Positions 1-9,641 of a DNA stretch of 64,000 nucleotides are shown here, piece after piece. Position numbers and translations under genes: made by a program. The stretch's first letter is position 1. The number at the start of each line of letters is the position of its first letter. Source of the stretch: Candidatus Binatia bacterium (GTDB taxonomy: Bacteria > Desulfobacterota > Binatia > Bin18); contig JAJDTY010000073.1 in assembly GCA_022826945.1 (NCBI GenBank), positions 372,001-436,000 on the forward strand, in the 5' to 3' direction. The notes beneath the pieces are model-generated. The model was not told the DNA's origin. It saw only the letters and a program-made list of their open reading frames with translations, and did no database searches.

Positions 1-329
1 CCCGATTCCGGTCGAGCCCACTCGAACACCAGGGTTTCGAAGGGATAGGGCAAGCGCAGCCCATAGGCAAACTTGCTGACCAGAATATGATCTCCAATTT
101 GGAGCGTCGGCAGCATGGAGCCTGACGGAATTTTGAATGCCTGCACGATAAAACTCCGGATAAAAAGCGCCAGCACGAGGGCGAAGAGCAGAGCCTCGGC
201 GTATTCACGAACGGCCGATTTCTGTTTTTTTGGGGTTGTCGGCGTGGAGAGCAGTCTGTCGCCTGTCTGTTGATTTGTCAGGCCGACAGAGCCTGCCGAC
301 CCGTGGGCCGATGTTTTTCCTCTGGCCAT
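1..329 (-). CDS. lepB: Signal peptidase I, N-terminal part (cut by window edge)
   Basis: This gene is missing from the ORF track because it runs off the left edge; I translated it by hand. The 109 visible residues start at an ATG 12 bases after the lepA stop codon. They contain a basic, proline-rich N-terminus, one hydrophobic anchor (about residues 46-63, ALLFALVLALFIRSF) and the signature PSGSMLPTL, whose second serine is the catalytic nucleophile of the S26 family, followed by GDHILVSKFAYGLRLP. The catalytic lysine region would lie beyond the edge. The family removes signal peptides at the outer face of the inner membrane. Its position just downstream of lepA is the classical lepA-lepB arrangement, so the two are probably cotranscribed. 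Confidence 0.93.
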   Translation of the reverse strand, partial: MARGKTSAHGSAGSVGLTNQQTGDRLLSTPTTPKKQKSAVREYAEALLFALVLALFIRSFIVQAFKIPSGSMLPTLQIGDHILVSKFAYGLRLPYPFETLVFEWARPES

Positions 330-341
330 ACCCGCTACTCT

Positions 342-2162
342 CTACCCTCGCCGTTGCGTCTCACTCTCGCCCACCTGCAGCAGCGCCAGGAACGCCTCTT
401 GGGGAATTTCTACCCGCCCAACCTGTTTCATCCGGCGTTTTCCTTCTTTCTGTTTCTCTAGCAGCTTTCGTTTACGGGTTATATCCCCACCATAGCATTT
501 GGAGGTGACATTTTTGCGCAATGCCTTCACAGTTTCCCGCGCGATCACTCGACTCCCGATGGCGGCCTGGACAGCCACCTCGAACATTTGGCGCGGAATG
601 AGGGTACGCATTTTTTGCACGAGTTCGCGTCCACGCGTATAGGCGTGATCGGCGTGGACGATCAGGGACAAGGCATCGACCATATCGCCATTAATGCAGA
701 TATCAATCCGTACTAAGTTGGCCGGACGCATATCTAGGAATTCATAATCAAACGAGGCGTAGCCACGGCTGATCGATTTGATCCGGTCATAGAAATCAAC
801 CACAATCTCATTGAGCGGCAGCTCATACTCCAGGGCGACGCGCGAAGCCCCCAGATATTTCATGGCGCGTTGTTCTCCGCGTCGCTCCTGACAGAGCCGC
901 ATGACATTGCCGACGTATTCTTCGGGCACATGAATACTCGCCAAGATAAAAGGCTCTTGGATGGAATCGATTTCCTGTACCGGCGGGAGAAAGGACGGAT
1001 TCTCGACGTGCATGATTTCCCCATCGAGCGTCAGGACTTGATACTCAACCGTTGGCGTGGTGGTAATGAGGTCAAGGCCGAACTCTCGCTCCAAACGCTC
1101 CTGGACGATTTCCATATGGAGCAATCCCAGGAAACCGCAACGAAAACCAAACCCAAGGGCCAGCGAGGTTTCTTTCTCGTACGAAAAAGCGGCATCGTTG
1201 AGACGAAGTTTTTCGACCGCGTCGCGTAGTGCCTCGTAGTGTTTCGATTCGACCGGATACAGGCCGCTGAAAACCATGGGTTTTGCGGCCTTAAAGCCCG
1301 GCAACATGACTACCGTAGGACGTTGGGCTCCCGTAATCGTGTCCCCGACGCGGGCTTCTCGGACCTCTTTAATACCAGCCGTGAGAAAGCCCACTTCCCC
1401 TGGCCCGAGCGCTTTGACCGCTTGGGCGTGCGGAGCGAAAACCCCGACCTGTCCGACTTCGTACTCTTTGCCACTTGACATAAGCTGAATGGACATTCCA
1501 GGTCTCAGTACTCCGTCGAATACCCGGACGAGTACAACGGCTCCCTGGTAGGGATCAAACCAGCTATCAAAAAGCAGCGCTTTGACCGGCGCACTAGGAT
1601 CCCCCTGAGGAGGAGGCATGAGCCGCAGGATGCCCTCTAGCACCTCAGCAATCCCCCTCCCCTCTTTTGCGCTGGTTAAAACCGCGTCACTGCCATCCAG
1701 CCCAATGATGTCTTCGAGCTCTTGCCGAACGCGTTCAGGTTCCGCACTGGGCAGATCGATTTTGTTAATAACAGGAAAAATTTCAAGCTGATGATCGAGC
1801 GCAAGATAGGTGTTTGCCAGTGTTTGCGCCTCGACCCCTTGGGTCGCGTCAACGACTAGGATGGCACCTTCGCAGGCGGACAAACTGCGCGAAACCTCAT
1901 AGGCAAAATCCACATGACCGGGGGTATCAATCAGGTTCAGATAATACTCGGCGCCGTCTTGCGCCTGATAGCGCAGGCGGACGGTCCGGGCTTTAATCGT
2001 AATGCCTCGCTCCTGCTCAAGCTCCATGGTGTCCAGAAACTGCGCCCCACTTTCACGCTCACTAATCGATCCCGTCTGGGAGAGGAGCTGGTCGGCCAGT
2101 GTCGATTTGCCATGATCGATATGGGCAATAATGCTAAAGTTCCGAATCTGCTCGATATTCAT
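342..2162 (-). CDS. lepA: Elongation factor 4 (back-translocating GTPase LepA)
   Basis: The 606-residue product is full length for EF-4. The GTPase domain is intact: [14 protein letters not shown] (P-loop), ERGITIKA (switch I region), DTPGHVDF (G3) and NKIDLP (G4). The elongation-factor domains II, III and V follow, and the basic LepA-specific C-terminal domain ends with [24 protein letters not shown]-4 acts on stalled or mistranslocated ribosomes. The start ATG overlaps the end of the upstream GalE-like gene by four bases (ATGA), indicating translational coupling, and lepB begins 12 bases after the stop. Confidence 0.97.
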   Translation of the reverse strand: MNIEQIRNFSIIAHIDHGKSTLADQLLSQTGSISERESGAQFLDTMELEQERGITIKARTVRLRYQAQDGAEYYLNLIDTPGHVDFAYEVSRSLSACEGAILVVDATQGVEAQTLANTYLALDHQLEIFPVINKIDLPSAEPERVRQELEDIIGLDGSDAVLTSAKEGRGIAEVLEGILRLMPPPQGDPSAPVKALLFDSWFDPYQGAVVLVRVFDGVLRPGMSIQLMSSGKEYEVGQVGVFAPHAQAVKALGPGEVGFLTAGIKEVREARVGDTITGAQRPTVVMLPGFKAAKPMVFSGLYPVESKHYEALRDAVEKLRLNDAAFSYEKETSLALGFGFRCGFLGLLHMEIVQERLEREFGLDLITTTPTVEYQVLTLDGEIMHVENPSFLPPVQEIDSIQEPFILASIHVPEEYVGNVMRLCQERRGEQRAMKYLGASRVALEYELPLNEIVVDFYDRIKSISRGYASFDYEFLDMRPANLVRIDICINGDMVDALSLIVHADHAYTRGRELVQKMRTLIPRQMFEVAVQAAIGSRVIARETVKALRKNVTSKCYGGDITRKRKLLEKQKEGKRRMKQVGRVEIPQEAFLALLQVGESETQRRG

Positions 2163-3079
2163 ACCGATGTCCGCAGGGAGGCAACCGTTTTCTCAAGCCC
2201 GTCAGCAAGTGATACCAGTGGCTTCCAGTTCAGCGTGTCCGCGGCGCGGCCCCAAGACAAGACACTACGGCGCTGTTCTCCTGGCTTGGCAGCACCGTAG
2301 TGCGCTTGGTCGCGTGAGCCGGTTATCCGCTGTAAATGTTCGGCTAAGGTATTGACCGTCGTCTCAAGACCCGTGCCGATGTTGATCGCGCCGGAATAGT
2401 CGGCGGTCAGTGCTGCCAGATTCGCCTGGGCCACGTCGGCGACAAACACATAGTCTCGCGTCTGCTGACCGTCGCCGTTAATCGTAATCGTCTCTCCCGC
2501 TAGTAGGCGCTGAGTGAAAATGGCCACCACACCGGCTTCGCCATGGGGGTCCTGCCGCGGCCCATATACGTTCGCATAGCGCAGGCTCAGCGACGGGATA
2601 CCATGCTCCCTCTGGTAGAAATACAGATACTGTTCTCCAGCTAACTTGCTGACTCCATACGGACTAATTGGACGGGTGGTATGGTCTTCGGTTGCAGGAA
2701 AGGTGTCTTGTTCCCCATATACCGTCCCGCCAGAAGACGCAAAGATAATACGCAGGCATCGAGCCTGCCGCGCGCCTTCAAGAATATTAAGCAGTCCGAG
2801 AATATTCACCCGCGCATCAAACAGCGGATCGGCAACCGAGCGACGGACATCCATTTGCGCCGCATGGTGGTTAACCACCTCAATCCGTTCGTCAAGCAGA
2901 ATTTTTCGTACTGCTGCATCGGTGATATCCGCTTGGACGAAGTGCGCATCGGACGGAACGTTGGTCGGCTTGCCGCTTGACAAGTCGTCGACAATCCAGA
3001 CTTCATGGCCCGCCCCAAGATAGATTTCCGCGACGTGAGAGCCAATAAAGCCCGCTCCTCCGGTTACCAGTATCCTCAT
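2159..3079 (-). CDS. NAD-dependent epimerase/dehydratase, UDP-glucose 4-epimerase-like
   Basis: This is an extended short-chain dehydrogenase of 306 residues. It begins with the Rossmann motif [15 protein letters not shown], has an NAD-selecting DDLSSG stretch near residue 31, a serine-rich segment [11 protein letters not shown], and the catalytic pair YGVSK. It most resembles bacterial GalE-type enzymes that interconvert UDP-sugars in the cytoplasm; the exact sugar cannot be read from sequence. The start is well supported by an AGGAGAGGA ribosome-binding site. The next gene upstream is a second sugar-nucleotide enzyme and a glycosyltransferase lies beyond, which suggests a role in surface polysaccharide or glycolipid supply. 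The 4-base overlap with lepA couples it to that gene. Confidence 0.85.
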   Translation of the reverse strand: MRILVTGGAGFIGSHVAEIYLGAGHEVWIVDDLSSGKPTNVPSDAHFVQADITDAAVRKILLDERIEVVNHHAAQMDVRRSVADPLFDARVNILGLLNILEGARQARCLRIIFASSGGTVYGEQDTFPATEDHTTRPISPYGVSKLAGEQYLYFYQREHGIPSLSLRYANVYGPRQDPHGEAGVVAIFTQRLLAGETITINGDGQQTRDYVFVADVAQANLAALTADYSGAINIGTGLETTVNTLAEHLQRITGSRDQAHYGAAKPGEQRRSVLSWGRAADTLNWKPLVSLADGLEKTVASLRTSV

Positions 3080-3142
3080 ATACTACGTCCTCTCCTGAGC
3101 CCTAGCGGTGCCTCTCTCGTTCTTTCTTACAGGGACTGGAGG

Positions 3143-4084
3143 CTAGCGAACCCCTAGCTTTTCCTGGAAATAGGCGATGGTTTTGCTCAGTCCGTCTTCG
3201 AGGGAGACGCGGGGTTCCCAATCCAATAGCTGGCGGGCAAAACCCACATCAGGTTGGCGGACTTTCGGGTCGTCCACCGGCAAAGGCTCAAACGCAATAG
3301 AACTGGAACTCCCGGTCAGCCGGATAATCGTCTCGGCAAATTCTCGAACGGATAATTCGTGCGGATTACCCAGATTCACAGGTTGAGCGCAGTCTGAGCG
3401 GAGGAGACGGACGATACCCTCAATTAAATCATCCACAAAACAGAAACTCCGGGTTTGACTCCCGTCGCCATACACCGTTAACGCTTCTCCCCTCAGTGCC
3501 TGGGTAATGAAATTGGGCACAACGCGGCCATCCCCGAGACGCATACGTGGACCATAGGTGTTAAAAATACGGACAATACGGGTCGCCACACCATGACTGC
3601 GGTGGTAGGCCATAGTCAGGGCTTCAGCAAACCGTTTTGCCTCATCATACACTCCTCGCGGGCCAATCGGATTCACATTGCCCCAATAATCTTCCGGCTG
3701 AGGATGGACGAGCGGGTCGCCGTAGACCTCGGAGGTCGAAGCGAGCAGAAAACGGGCGGCTTTCACCCGGGCCAAGCCGAGTCCTTTATGCGTGCCGAGC
3801 GAGCCTACTTTCAGGGTCTGAATCGGCAGTTCAAGGTAATCTATCGGGCTCGCCGGCGAAGCAAAGTGGAGAATCGCATCAATATGGCCACTGACGTAAA
3901 TATAGTTTGTCACATCCTGATGGACAAAGGAAAAGCGTGGATCGACAAACAGGTGCGCCACATTGTCCATGTCGCCAGTAATGAGGTTGTCCAGACACAC
4001 CACCTCGTCCCCGTCGGCCAAGAAACGCTCACACAGATGCGAGCCGATAAACCCAGCCCCTCCGGTGATTAAGATGCGTGCGAT
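3143..4084 (-). CDS. UDP-glucuronate decarboxylase-like (UDP-xylose synthase) epimerase
   Basis: This extended SDR protein matches the UXS pattern closely: [20 protein letters not shown], the glycine-rich [20 protein letters not shown] segment, [23 protein letters not shown] with the catalytic tyrosine and lysine, and [13 protein letters not shown] enzymes oxidise and decarboxylate UDP-glucuronate to UDP-xylose. The start is unusual. The track start is a TTG at 4129 with no ribosome-binding site. An AAAGGAG site sits 7 bases before an in-frame ATC (4084-4082), exactly where relatives begin M-A-R-I-L-I-T-G-G, and there is no ATG or GTG nearby. I place the start at this ATC; TTG at 4129 is the alternative. 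Confidence 0.85.
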   Translation of the reverse strand: MARILITGGAGFIGSHLCERFLADGDEVVCLDNLITGDMDNVAHLFVDPRFSFVHQDVTNYIYVSGHIDAILHFASPASPIDYLELPIQTLKVGSLGTHKGLGLARVKAARFLLASTSEVYGDPLVHPQPEDYWGNVNPIGPRGVYDEAKRFAEALTMAYHRSHGVATRIVRIFNTYGPRMRLGDGRVVPNFITQALRGEALTVYGDGSQTRSFCFVDDLIEGIVRLLRSDCAQPVNLGNPHELSVREFAETIIRLTGSSSSIAFEPLPVDDPKVRQPDVGFARQLLDWEPRVSLEDGLSKTIAYFQEKLGVR

Positions 4085-4148
4085 GACTCTGCTCCTTTCA
4101 ATTCGCGCTTGGGTATCAACGCTCGGCAACAGTAAAATCCGTCTCTAC

Positions 4149-5087
4149 CTATTCTAACACGTCCTTAATCCAGTAGACGGGCTTTTCCTGACTCTCGTGG
4201 TAGGTGCGAGCCAACATCTCAGCGATTAAGCCGGTGGTCACAAGCTGGACACCGGTGACAAGCAGGAGAATCCCCAAGAGTAAAATGGGACGGTTTGCTA
4301 ATTGCACATCGAACAGGAGACGCTGAATCCCCAGGACGGTCGTGATCCCCCCGCCAACGAGGACGGCAATTAACCCCAGAAAGCCAAATAAATGACTCGG
4401 ACGGGTCGCATAGCTCGACATGAATTTAACGGTAAGTAAGTCCAGTACGACCCATAACGTTCGGGTTAAACCGTATTTTGAGGTGCCGTGCTTACGCGCA
4501 TGATGGGTGACCGGAAGCTCGGCAATCCGGGCTCCCATGTCCCCGGCCAGAGCCGGGATAAATCGGTGCATTTCTCCGTACAGCTTGAGACCCTTTGCCA
4601 CCTCACGGCGGAACGCCTTGAGCGTACAGCCATAATCGTGCAGTTTGACCCGCGTTGTGAGCGAAATCATATGATTGGCGATCTGAGACGGAAGACGCCG
4701 GTGCAAAAACGGGTCTTGTCGATTGACACGCCAGCCGTTCACCAAGTCATACCCCTCGTCCAGCTTTGCCAACAAACGCGGAATATCGATGGGATCATTC
4801 TGCAGGTCACCATCCAGCGAAACAATGACGTCACCCTGGGCGTATTCAAATCCCGCGGCTAGCGCAGCAGTCTGGCCGAAGTTGCGTCGAAAGCGGAGAA
4901 CTTTGAGCGTATCGTCTTCGGCGTGCAGCTCAGCCAACAGCTCACTACTCCCGTCCTGACTACCGTCATCAATGAGGATAAGTTCGTAGCTCCAGTCCGT
5001 CGGCGCCAGTACGGCATGGACCCGTTCACACAACGGACGCAGATTATCGACCTCATTGTAGATCGGGACGACGATGGAAAGGTCCAT
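4149..5087 (-). CDS. Family 2 glycosyltransferase with two C-terminal membrane helices (ArnC/dolichyl-P-mannose synthase type)
   Basis: The 312-residue protein opens with the GT-A fold motif MDLSIVVPIYNEVDNL, has LIDDGSQDGS, the DXD-like VSLDGDLQNDP, and the acceptor-region stretch RVNRQDPFLHRRLPS. Two hydrophobic helices follow at about residues 232-255 (FGFLGLIAVLVGGGITTVLG) and 268-292. This layout is typical of enzymes moving a sugar from a nucleotide donor to a polyprenyl phosphate at the inner membrane. It lies between the UXS-like gene and the PfkB kinase gene on the same strand, with gaps of about 65 and 20 bases, so it probably belongs to a small sugar-transfer operon. Confidence 0.88.
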   Translation of the reverse strand: MDLSIVVPIYNEVDNLRPLCERVHAVLAPTDWSYELILIDDGSQDGSSELLAELHAEDDTLKVLRFRRNFGQTAALAAGFEYAQGDVIVSLDGDLQNDPIDIPRLLAKLDEGYDLVNGWRVNRQDPFLHRRLPSQIANHMISLTTRVKLHDYGCTLKAFRREVAKGLKLYGEMHRFIPALAGDMGARIAELPVTHHARKHGTSKYGLTRTLWVVLDLLTVKFMSSYATRPSHLFGFLGLIAVLVGGGITTVLGIQRLLFDVQLANRPILLLGILLLVTGVQLVTTGLIAEMLARTYHESQEKPVYWIKDVLE

Positions 5088-5107
5088 AGCGATTCGGCGC
5101 CAGCGGG

Positions 5108-6007
5108 CTAGAATTGGGTCAGACTCACGAACTGACGATAGCGCTGTTCGATGGTATCCCGGCTCAGGGCGTGCAGCCGCCGCAGGCTGAAATCTTCCAC
5201 CGCGAACGAGGCCACCACACTACCGTAGACAATGGCCTTGCGCAGTCCAGCCTCAGACGTGTCGTTCGACTCAGCCAAATAGCCGAGAAACCCACCGGCA
5301 AAAGAGTCACCGGCCCCAGTCGGATCAACCACATCCTCCAAGGGATAGGCGGGAACGGCAAAAACCGACTGGGGAGAAAACAGCAACACCCCATATTCAC
5401 CCCGCTTAATGAGCAACGTCTTTGGTCCCATGTCCAAAATCCTGCGTGCGGATTTCACGACGTTGGACTCCCCGCTGAGCATACTCGCCTCTTCATCATT
5501 GATGATCAGCACATCAACACGTTTCAGCACGGCTTCGAGCGCCGCACGCTCGTGTTCAATCCAGTGACTGATCGTGTCGCAGCCGATCAGGCGTGGCCCG
5601 TCGGTTTGGTCTAACACCTGGCTTTGCAAGCCAGGGTCGATATTCCCCAGAAACACAAAAGGCGTCCGGCGATACTGTTCGGGCAGTCTCGGAGCGAAGT
5701 TCGCAACCACATTCATCTGGAGGTCTAAGGTGTCGCGGATATTGAGATTTTCGTGATAGCGGCCAGTCCACCGAAACGTCCGCCCCGCTCCTACTTCCAA
5801 CCCGTCCAGGTTGATATTCGGCGCGGTCAGAGTTGCCTGCGCATCTGCGGGAAAGTCTTCACCAATAACGGCAACAACATTCACCGTCGTAAAATAGCTC
5901 GCCGCAACGGCGAAATAGGCTGCCGAGCCACCCAGGACTTCGTCAGCCCTACCGGACGGCGTTTCAATAGAATCCAATCCGACCGAACCGACAACCACAA
6001 TACTCAT
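5108..6007 (-). CDS. PfkB-family carbohydrate/nucleoside kinase
   Basis: The protein has the ribokinase fold: an N-terminal GSVGLDSIETPSG segment, LGGSAAYFAVAASYF, and the C-terminal ATP/anion-hole signature DPTGAGDSFAGGFLGYLA with the catalytic aspartate. The track begins 13 codons upstream, but an AGAGGA site four bases before the ATG at 6007 gives MSIVVVGS, which fits relatives and avoids overlap with mtnP. The substrate is unknown. Its position 16 bases after mtnP (methylthioadenosine phosphorylase) suggests a purine or methylthioribose-related sugar, by context only. About 299 residues is normal for the family. Confidence 0.88.
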   Translation of the reverse strand: MSIVVVGSVGLDSIETPSGRADEVLGGSAAYFAVAASYFTTVNVVAVIGEDFPADAQATLTAPNINLDGLEVGAGRTFRWTGRYHENLNIRDTLDLQMNVVANFAPRLPEQYRRTPFVFLGNIDPGLQSQVLDQTDGPRLIGCDTISHWIEHERAALEAVLKRVDVLIINDEEASMLSGESNVVKSARRILDMGPKTLLIKRGEYGVLLFSPQSVFAVPAYPLEDVVDPTGAGDSFAGGFLGYLAESNDTSEAGLRKAIVYGSVVASFAVEDFSLRRLHALSRDTIEQRYRQFVSLTQF

Positions 6008-6023
6008 AACGTCCTCTTGGCGT

Positions 6024-6884
6024 TTATCCATTGATATATTTCCCAATAATCGGCTCGAGTTCGTTTTTTACTGTTTCTGGAATCATCGCCCGGTCGGTGA
6101 TGATCGCATCTGCAAGCGCAGTCTCACAGCCGCACACCCGCTCAGGGGACAGCCGCCGGGCGGTGTCCCGTACAATGCGTTGAGCGGTGACAACGTTTTT
6201 GTTCAGAATTGCCAGCACCTCTTCTATCACCACGTCGCCGGCCTCGGTATTCCAGCAGTCGTAATCGGTTGCCATGGCCAAGGTGGCAAAACAGATTTCG
6301 GCTTCACGCGCGAGCTTAGCTTCTTGGAGATTCGTCATCCCAATGATATCAGCACCCCAGCTCCGATACAGCAAAGATTCAGCCCGCGTGGAGAATTGCG
6401 GGCCTTCCATACAGATATACGTTCCCCCGCAATGAACAGCTATGTCCAGACTGTCACTAGCTTCAACCAAAGACTGGGATAAGAGCGGACATACCGGGTC
6501 GGCAAAGGCGACATGGGCGACAATACCCCGGCCAAAGAAGGTACTGATGCGCCCACGGGTCCGGTCGATGAACTGGTCGGGGATGACAATATGGCCGGGC
6601 GCAATTTCCTGCTTCAAACTGCCCACCGCACCCACGGCAACCAAGCGCCGCACGCCAAGCCTTTTCATCCCATAGATATTGGCGCGGAAATTCAGCTCGG
6701 AGGGCAGGATACGGTGGCCACGGCCGTGCCGCGGCAGGAAAACCACGCGGACACCGTCTAATTCGCCAACAAAATAGTCATCCGACGGCAGGCCAAACGG
6801 CGTTTCAACGCTCACCCACTCGCCGTGCTCGATACCGTCCATCTGATATAGACCGCTGCCGCCAATAACACCAAGCGTGATCAT
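6024..6884 (-). CDS. mtnP: S-methyl-5'-thioadenosine phosphorylase
   Basis: At 286 residues this is a full-length member of the PNP/MTAP family 2 trimeric phosphorylases. Diagnostic segments are GVIGGSGLYQMDG, FLPRHGRGHRILPSELNFRANIYGMK, GGTYICMEGPQFSTRAES and MTNLQEAKLAREAEICFATLAMATDYDCW; the last favours methylthioadenosine over inosine or guanosine. The enzyme cleaves methylthioadenosine with phosphate to adenine and methylthioribose-1-phosphate in methionine salvage. It sits between rlmN and the PfkB kinase gene on the same strand with gaps of about 15 bases, so cotranscription is likely. Confidence 0.93.
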   Translation of the reverse strand: MITLGVIGGSGLYQMDGIEHGEWVSVETPFGLPSDDYFVGELDGVRVVFLPRHGRGHRILPSELNFRANIYGMKRLGVRRLVAVGAVGSLKQEIAPGHIVIPDQFIDRTRGRISTFFGRGIVAHVAFADPVCPLLSQSLVEASDSLDIAVHCGGTYICMEGPQFSTRAESLLYRSWGADIIGMTNLQEAKLAREAEICFATLAMATDYDCWNTEAGDVVIEEVLAILNKNVVTAQRIVRDTARRLSPERVCGCETALADAIITDRAMIPETVKNELEPIIGKYING

Positions 6885-6898
6885 GACTGTCCCTTTTC

Positions 6899-7927
6899 CT
6901 AGGCCGCTTGCTCCAGGGGGGCGGCCAGTTGCCCACAGGCGGCCTGTACATCCTGACCACGGCTTTCGCGAATACTGGCGTAGATGCCCCGGTCGAGCAG
7001 GATTTGACGAAAGCGTGTGATCCGCTCGCGTGGCGAGGGGGCAAATGGTGCCCCAGGGAAAGAATTAAACGGAATCAGGTTGACCTTGGCCCGGATGCCA
7101 TGCAGGAGCGATACGAGACGTTTTGCGTCGGCTGGACTATCGTTCAGTCCGTCCAGCAGGGTATACGCAAAGGTCACCCGGTTGCGCGGAGCGATGGACA
7201 GAGACCGGCAGGTATCCAACACAGCCACCAGAGGGTAGCGCCGATTGATCGGCATGAGGGTGTTCCGCACGGCATCAGTTGTTGCGCTTAAGGAGATGGT
7301 GAGGTTGACCTGGGTGTCGTGCAACAGGCGTTGCATTTGCGGCACCAATCCAACCGTTGATACGGTGATGCGGCGGGGAGAGAGCTGGTACCCCCAGGCT
7401 GCCGTCAGAATAGTGATGGCCTTCACGACCTGATCGTAATTCGCCAGCGGTTCGCCCATACCCATAAAGACGACGTTGGTCACCGCTTCGTGTTGGGGCC
7501 GTCGGTGCTGGACTTCCCAGACTTGGCTGACGATTTCCCCGGCGGTCAGGTCACGCACGGGCCGCACGCGGGCGGTCGCACAAAATTGACAGCCCATGGC
7601 ACAGCCAGCCTGGGAAGAAATGCAGAGCGTCCGGCGGTTCTCACTCGGAATAAAAACGCTCTCAATCCGGCGTCCATCGGAAAGGGTAAAGAGAGATTTC
7701 TCCGTCCCGTCAACCGCCGCAGTGTGCCTGCTACAATCCAGACGGGTAAGCTGAAAATGCAGGGCTAACTCCTCGCGTAGGGCCAGGGGTATATTGCTCA
7801 TCTGCCCCACATCTGTGAGTCGGCGGTGATATACCCATTTCAAAATTTGCCGCGCCCGGAAGGATTTGTGTCCGCGTGCAGTCAGCCAGCGGGCTAGTTC
7901 GTCTTGGGTACAATCTTTAAGGTCCAT
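6899..7927 (-). CDS. rlmN: Dual-specificity 23S rRNA/tRNA adenine C2-methyltransferase
   Basis: The radical-SAM motif is present as CAMGCQFCATA (CxxxCxxC binding the 4Fe-4S cluster), preceded by LCISSQAGC, with GMGEPLANYD and the methyl-carrying cysteine region near the C-terminus (RESRGQDVQAACGQLA). RlmN methylates A2503 of 23S rRNA and A37 of certain tRNAs. The length of about 342 residues fits. The track start is a TTG three codons upstream; I prefer the ATG giving MDLKDCTQDEL, though neither has a strong ribosome-binding site. It is followed on the same strand by mtnP 15 bases later. Confidence 0.95.
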   Translation of the reverse strand: MDLKDCTQDELARWLTARGHKSFRARQILKWVYHRRLTDVGQMSNIPLALREELALHFQLTRLDCSRHTAAVDGTEKSLFTLSDGRRIESVFIPSENRRTLCISSQAGCAMGCQFCATARVRPVRDLTAGEIVSQVWEVQHRRPQHEAVTNVVFMGMGEPLANYDQVVKAITILTAAWGYQLSPRRITVSTVGLVPQMQRLLHDTQVNLTISLSATTDAVRNTLMPINRRYPLVAVLDTCRSLSIAPRNRVTFAYTLLDGLNDSPADAKRLVSLLHGIRAKVNLIPFNSFPGAPFAPSPRERITRFRQILLDRGIYASIRESRGQDVQAACGQLAAPLEQAA

Positions 7928-7975
7928 ACCGATCAAACAGGTAGAGAGTACGCGGGCCAGACCTGAAAAAGCGTC

Positions 7976-8392
7976 TTAGGCCAAGTCCAGCCCACTAAAA
8001 AAATAGCCAATCTCCCATTGAGCCGTTTCGGGCGCATCGGAGCCATGTACGGCGTTCTGCTCGATATTCGTGGCAAAATCCTTCCGAATCGTACCCGCAT
8101 CCGCTTCAGCCGGGTTGGTCGCCCCCATAATTTTCCGGTGAGCTTGAATGGCCCCCTCACCCTCAAGCACGGAGACGAGAATCGGACCTGAGGACATAAA
8201 GTCTGTCAGACTCCCAAAAAAGGGGCGTTCTTGATGAACCGCATAAAAGCCTTCGGCTTCGGCTTTGGTCAGGGAGACCATTTTGGTGGCTACGATTTTG
8301 AGTCCGGCTGCTTCAAAGCGGCGGAGAATTTCACCAATGACATTCTTCTTGACTGCGTCAGGCTTCACAATAGAGAGGGTTCGTTCGGTCAT
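7976..8392 (-). CDS. ndk: Nucleoside diphosphate kinase
   Basis: The 138-residue protein is full length. It begins [21 protein letters not shown], contains the phosphate-binding [14 protein letters not shown] region, and has the active-site histidine in NAVHGSDA, the NDK signature. It transfers gamma-phosphate among NTPs and NDPs in the cytoplasm. The gene lies between the TPR gene and rlmN on the minus strand, a common placement of ndk beside rlmN in Proteobacteria. Confidence 0.97.
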   Translation of the reverse strand: MTERTLSIVKPDAVKKNVIGEILRRFEAAGLKIVATKMVSLTKAEAEGFYAVHQERPFFGSLTDFMSSGPILVSVLEGEGAIQAHRKIMGATNPAEADAGTIRKDFATNIEQNAVHGSDAPETAQWEIGYFFSGLDLA

Positions 8393-8458
8393 ACCTGTCC
8401 TTTCTTGTACGACAAAAGAGTCTATCCAGGCCCGCTATGGGGGTCAATGTTCACGCTC

Positions 8459-9565
8459 TCAGGGTAGATTGAGGGGGGGCGGGAGCGGCGTAAAATACAA
8501 GCCACATCTTCGATAGGCGTGTTTCACCGCCCGCCAGTCGGGACTCTCCGCTACCAGGGCAAGACCAGTGAGCGCATGGCAAGCTTCCGCCTGGTAACCA
8601 AAGCGCTGGGCCTCATCATAGCAGCGAGCAAATACGGTCTTCGCGCGTTTGTGTTCTCCCTGTAAAAACGCCAATTCCCCGGTTCCCAAACGACAGTAAA
8701 CCGCCCCGCGGATGTCGCGCGTCTCACGGAAGAGCTGTTGCGCCCGTCTGAATGTCGCTCGGCTGCGTTCATGGTCGCCCTGCATTTTGAAGGCCGTGGC
8801 CATCGCCCAGACCGTATAGGCAAAGCTCGCCTTATCGCCAATCCGCTGGTATAAGCGCTCGGCTTTTGCAAAGAGCCGCAAGGCGGGCATAAATTCTTTA
8901 CGCATACGGGCCGCATTGCCAAGGCCGCAGTAGGAATAGGCCCGGCCGTACACATCGTCTTCAACCTCAAACACCTCGTTTGCTTCGGCGTAATAGTTCT
9001 GGGTATCCGCAAATCGACCCATTAAACGCGATGCGCCCCCCAGACCGCATAGCGCATATCCAGCTCCAAGCGTGTCGCCCTCTCGTTCGGCGAGTCTGAG
9101 GGCCTGCTTGAAATGGCTCAGCGCTTTTTTGAGGTCGCCGCAGAAACGATATGTCCCCCCCATAGCCCAGACAATAAAGCCTTCCCCGTCATATACCCGC
9201 GCTTGACGATAGAGGGCCCGCGCCTCGGCCAGATACGGCAATGCGCGCTGGGGATTCCCTTGAGCGCGGACGCTGAGGCCGATACCAGCCAGACTCTCCG
9301 CCTCCCCTTCTATATCAGCCAAGCGGCCAGCCAGACGGCTCGCCCGTTCATAGGCACGTTTGGCGAACCCAAATTGTCCCTGCATGCGCAAGCAATCGCC
9401 AATACCGAGGTGGGCATCAAGTTCGCATTCCCCCAGGTTTGCGACTTTTGCAGCCTGACGCGCCTGTCGGTAAAGCGCCAGCGCCTCGGCAAAGCGACTT
9501 TTCAGGCGGGCGCGTTCGCCCTGCTGAAACAGGGCACGCGGTGTCTGGTCCAGCGATGTTGCCAT
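8459..9565 (-). CDS. Tetratricopeptide-repeat protein of unknown function
   Basis: Almost the whole 368-residue product consists of degenerate TPR units of about 40 residues (for example LGIGDCLRMQGQFGFAKRAYERA, LAGIGLSVRAQGNPQRALPYL, WAMATAFKMQGDHERSRATF). I count around eight, resembling the kinesin-light-chain or NB-ARC-associated type. There is no signal peptide, membrane segment or catalytic domain, so it is probably a cytoplasmic scaffold. It lies between sucD and ndk on the same strand. Nothing in the sequence identifies the partner. Confidence 0.8.
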   Translation of the reverse strand: MATSLDQTPRALFQQGERARLKSRFAEALALYRQARQAAKVANLGECELDAHLGIGDCLRMQGQFGFAKRAYERASRLAGRLADIEGEAESLAGIGLSVRAQGNPQRALPYLAEARALYRQARVYDGEGFIVWAMGGTYRFCGDLKKALSHFKQALRLAEREGDTLGAGYALCGLGGASRLMGRFADTQNYYAEANEVFEVEDDVYGRAYSYCGLGNAARMRKEFMPALRLFAKAERLYQRIGDKASFAYTVWAMATAFKMQGDHERSRATFRRAQQLFRETRDIRGAVYCRLGTGELAFLQGEHKRAKTVFARCYDEAQRFGYQAEACHALTGLALVAESPDWRAVKHAYRRCGLYFTPLPPPLNLP

Positions 9566-9641
9566 TAGACTCGGAGGGGCGGTTTGTGAACTTCCCCTCC
9601 CCTGCTTGACGAGATCTGATAGAGGGGTCTACCCGAATTCC

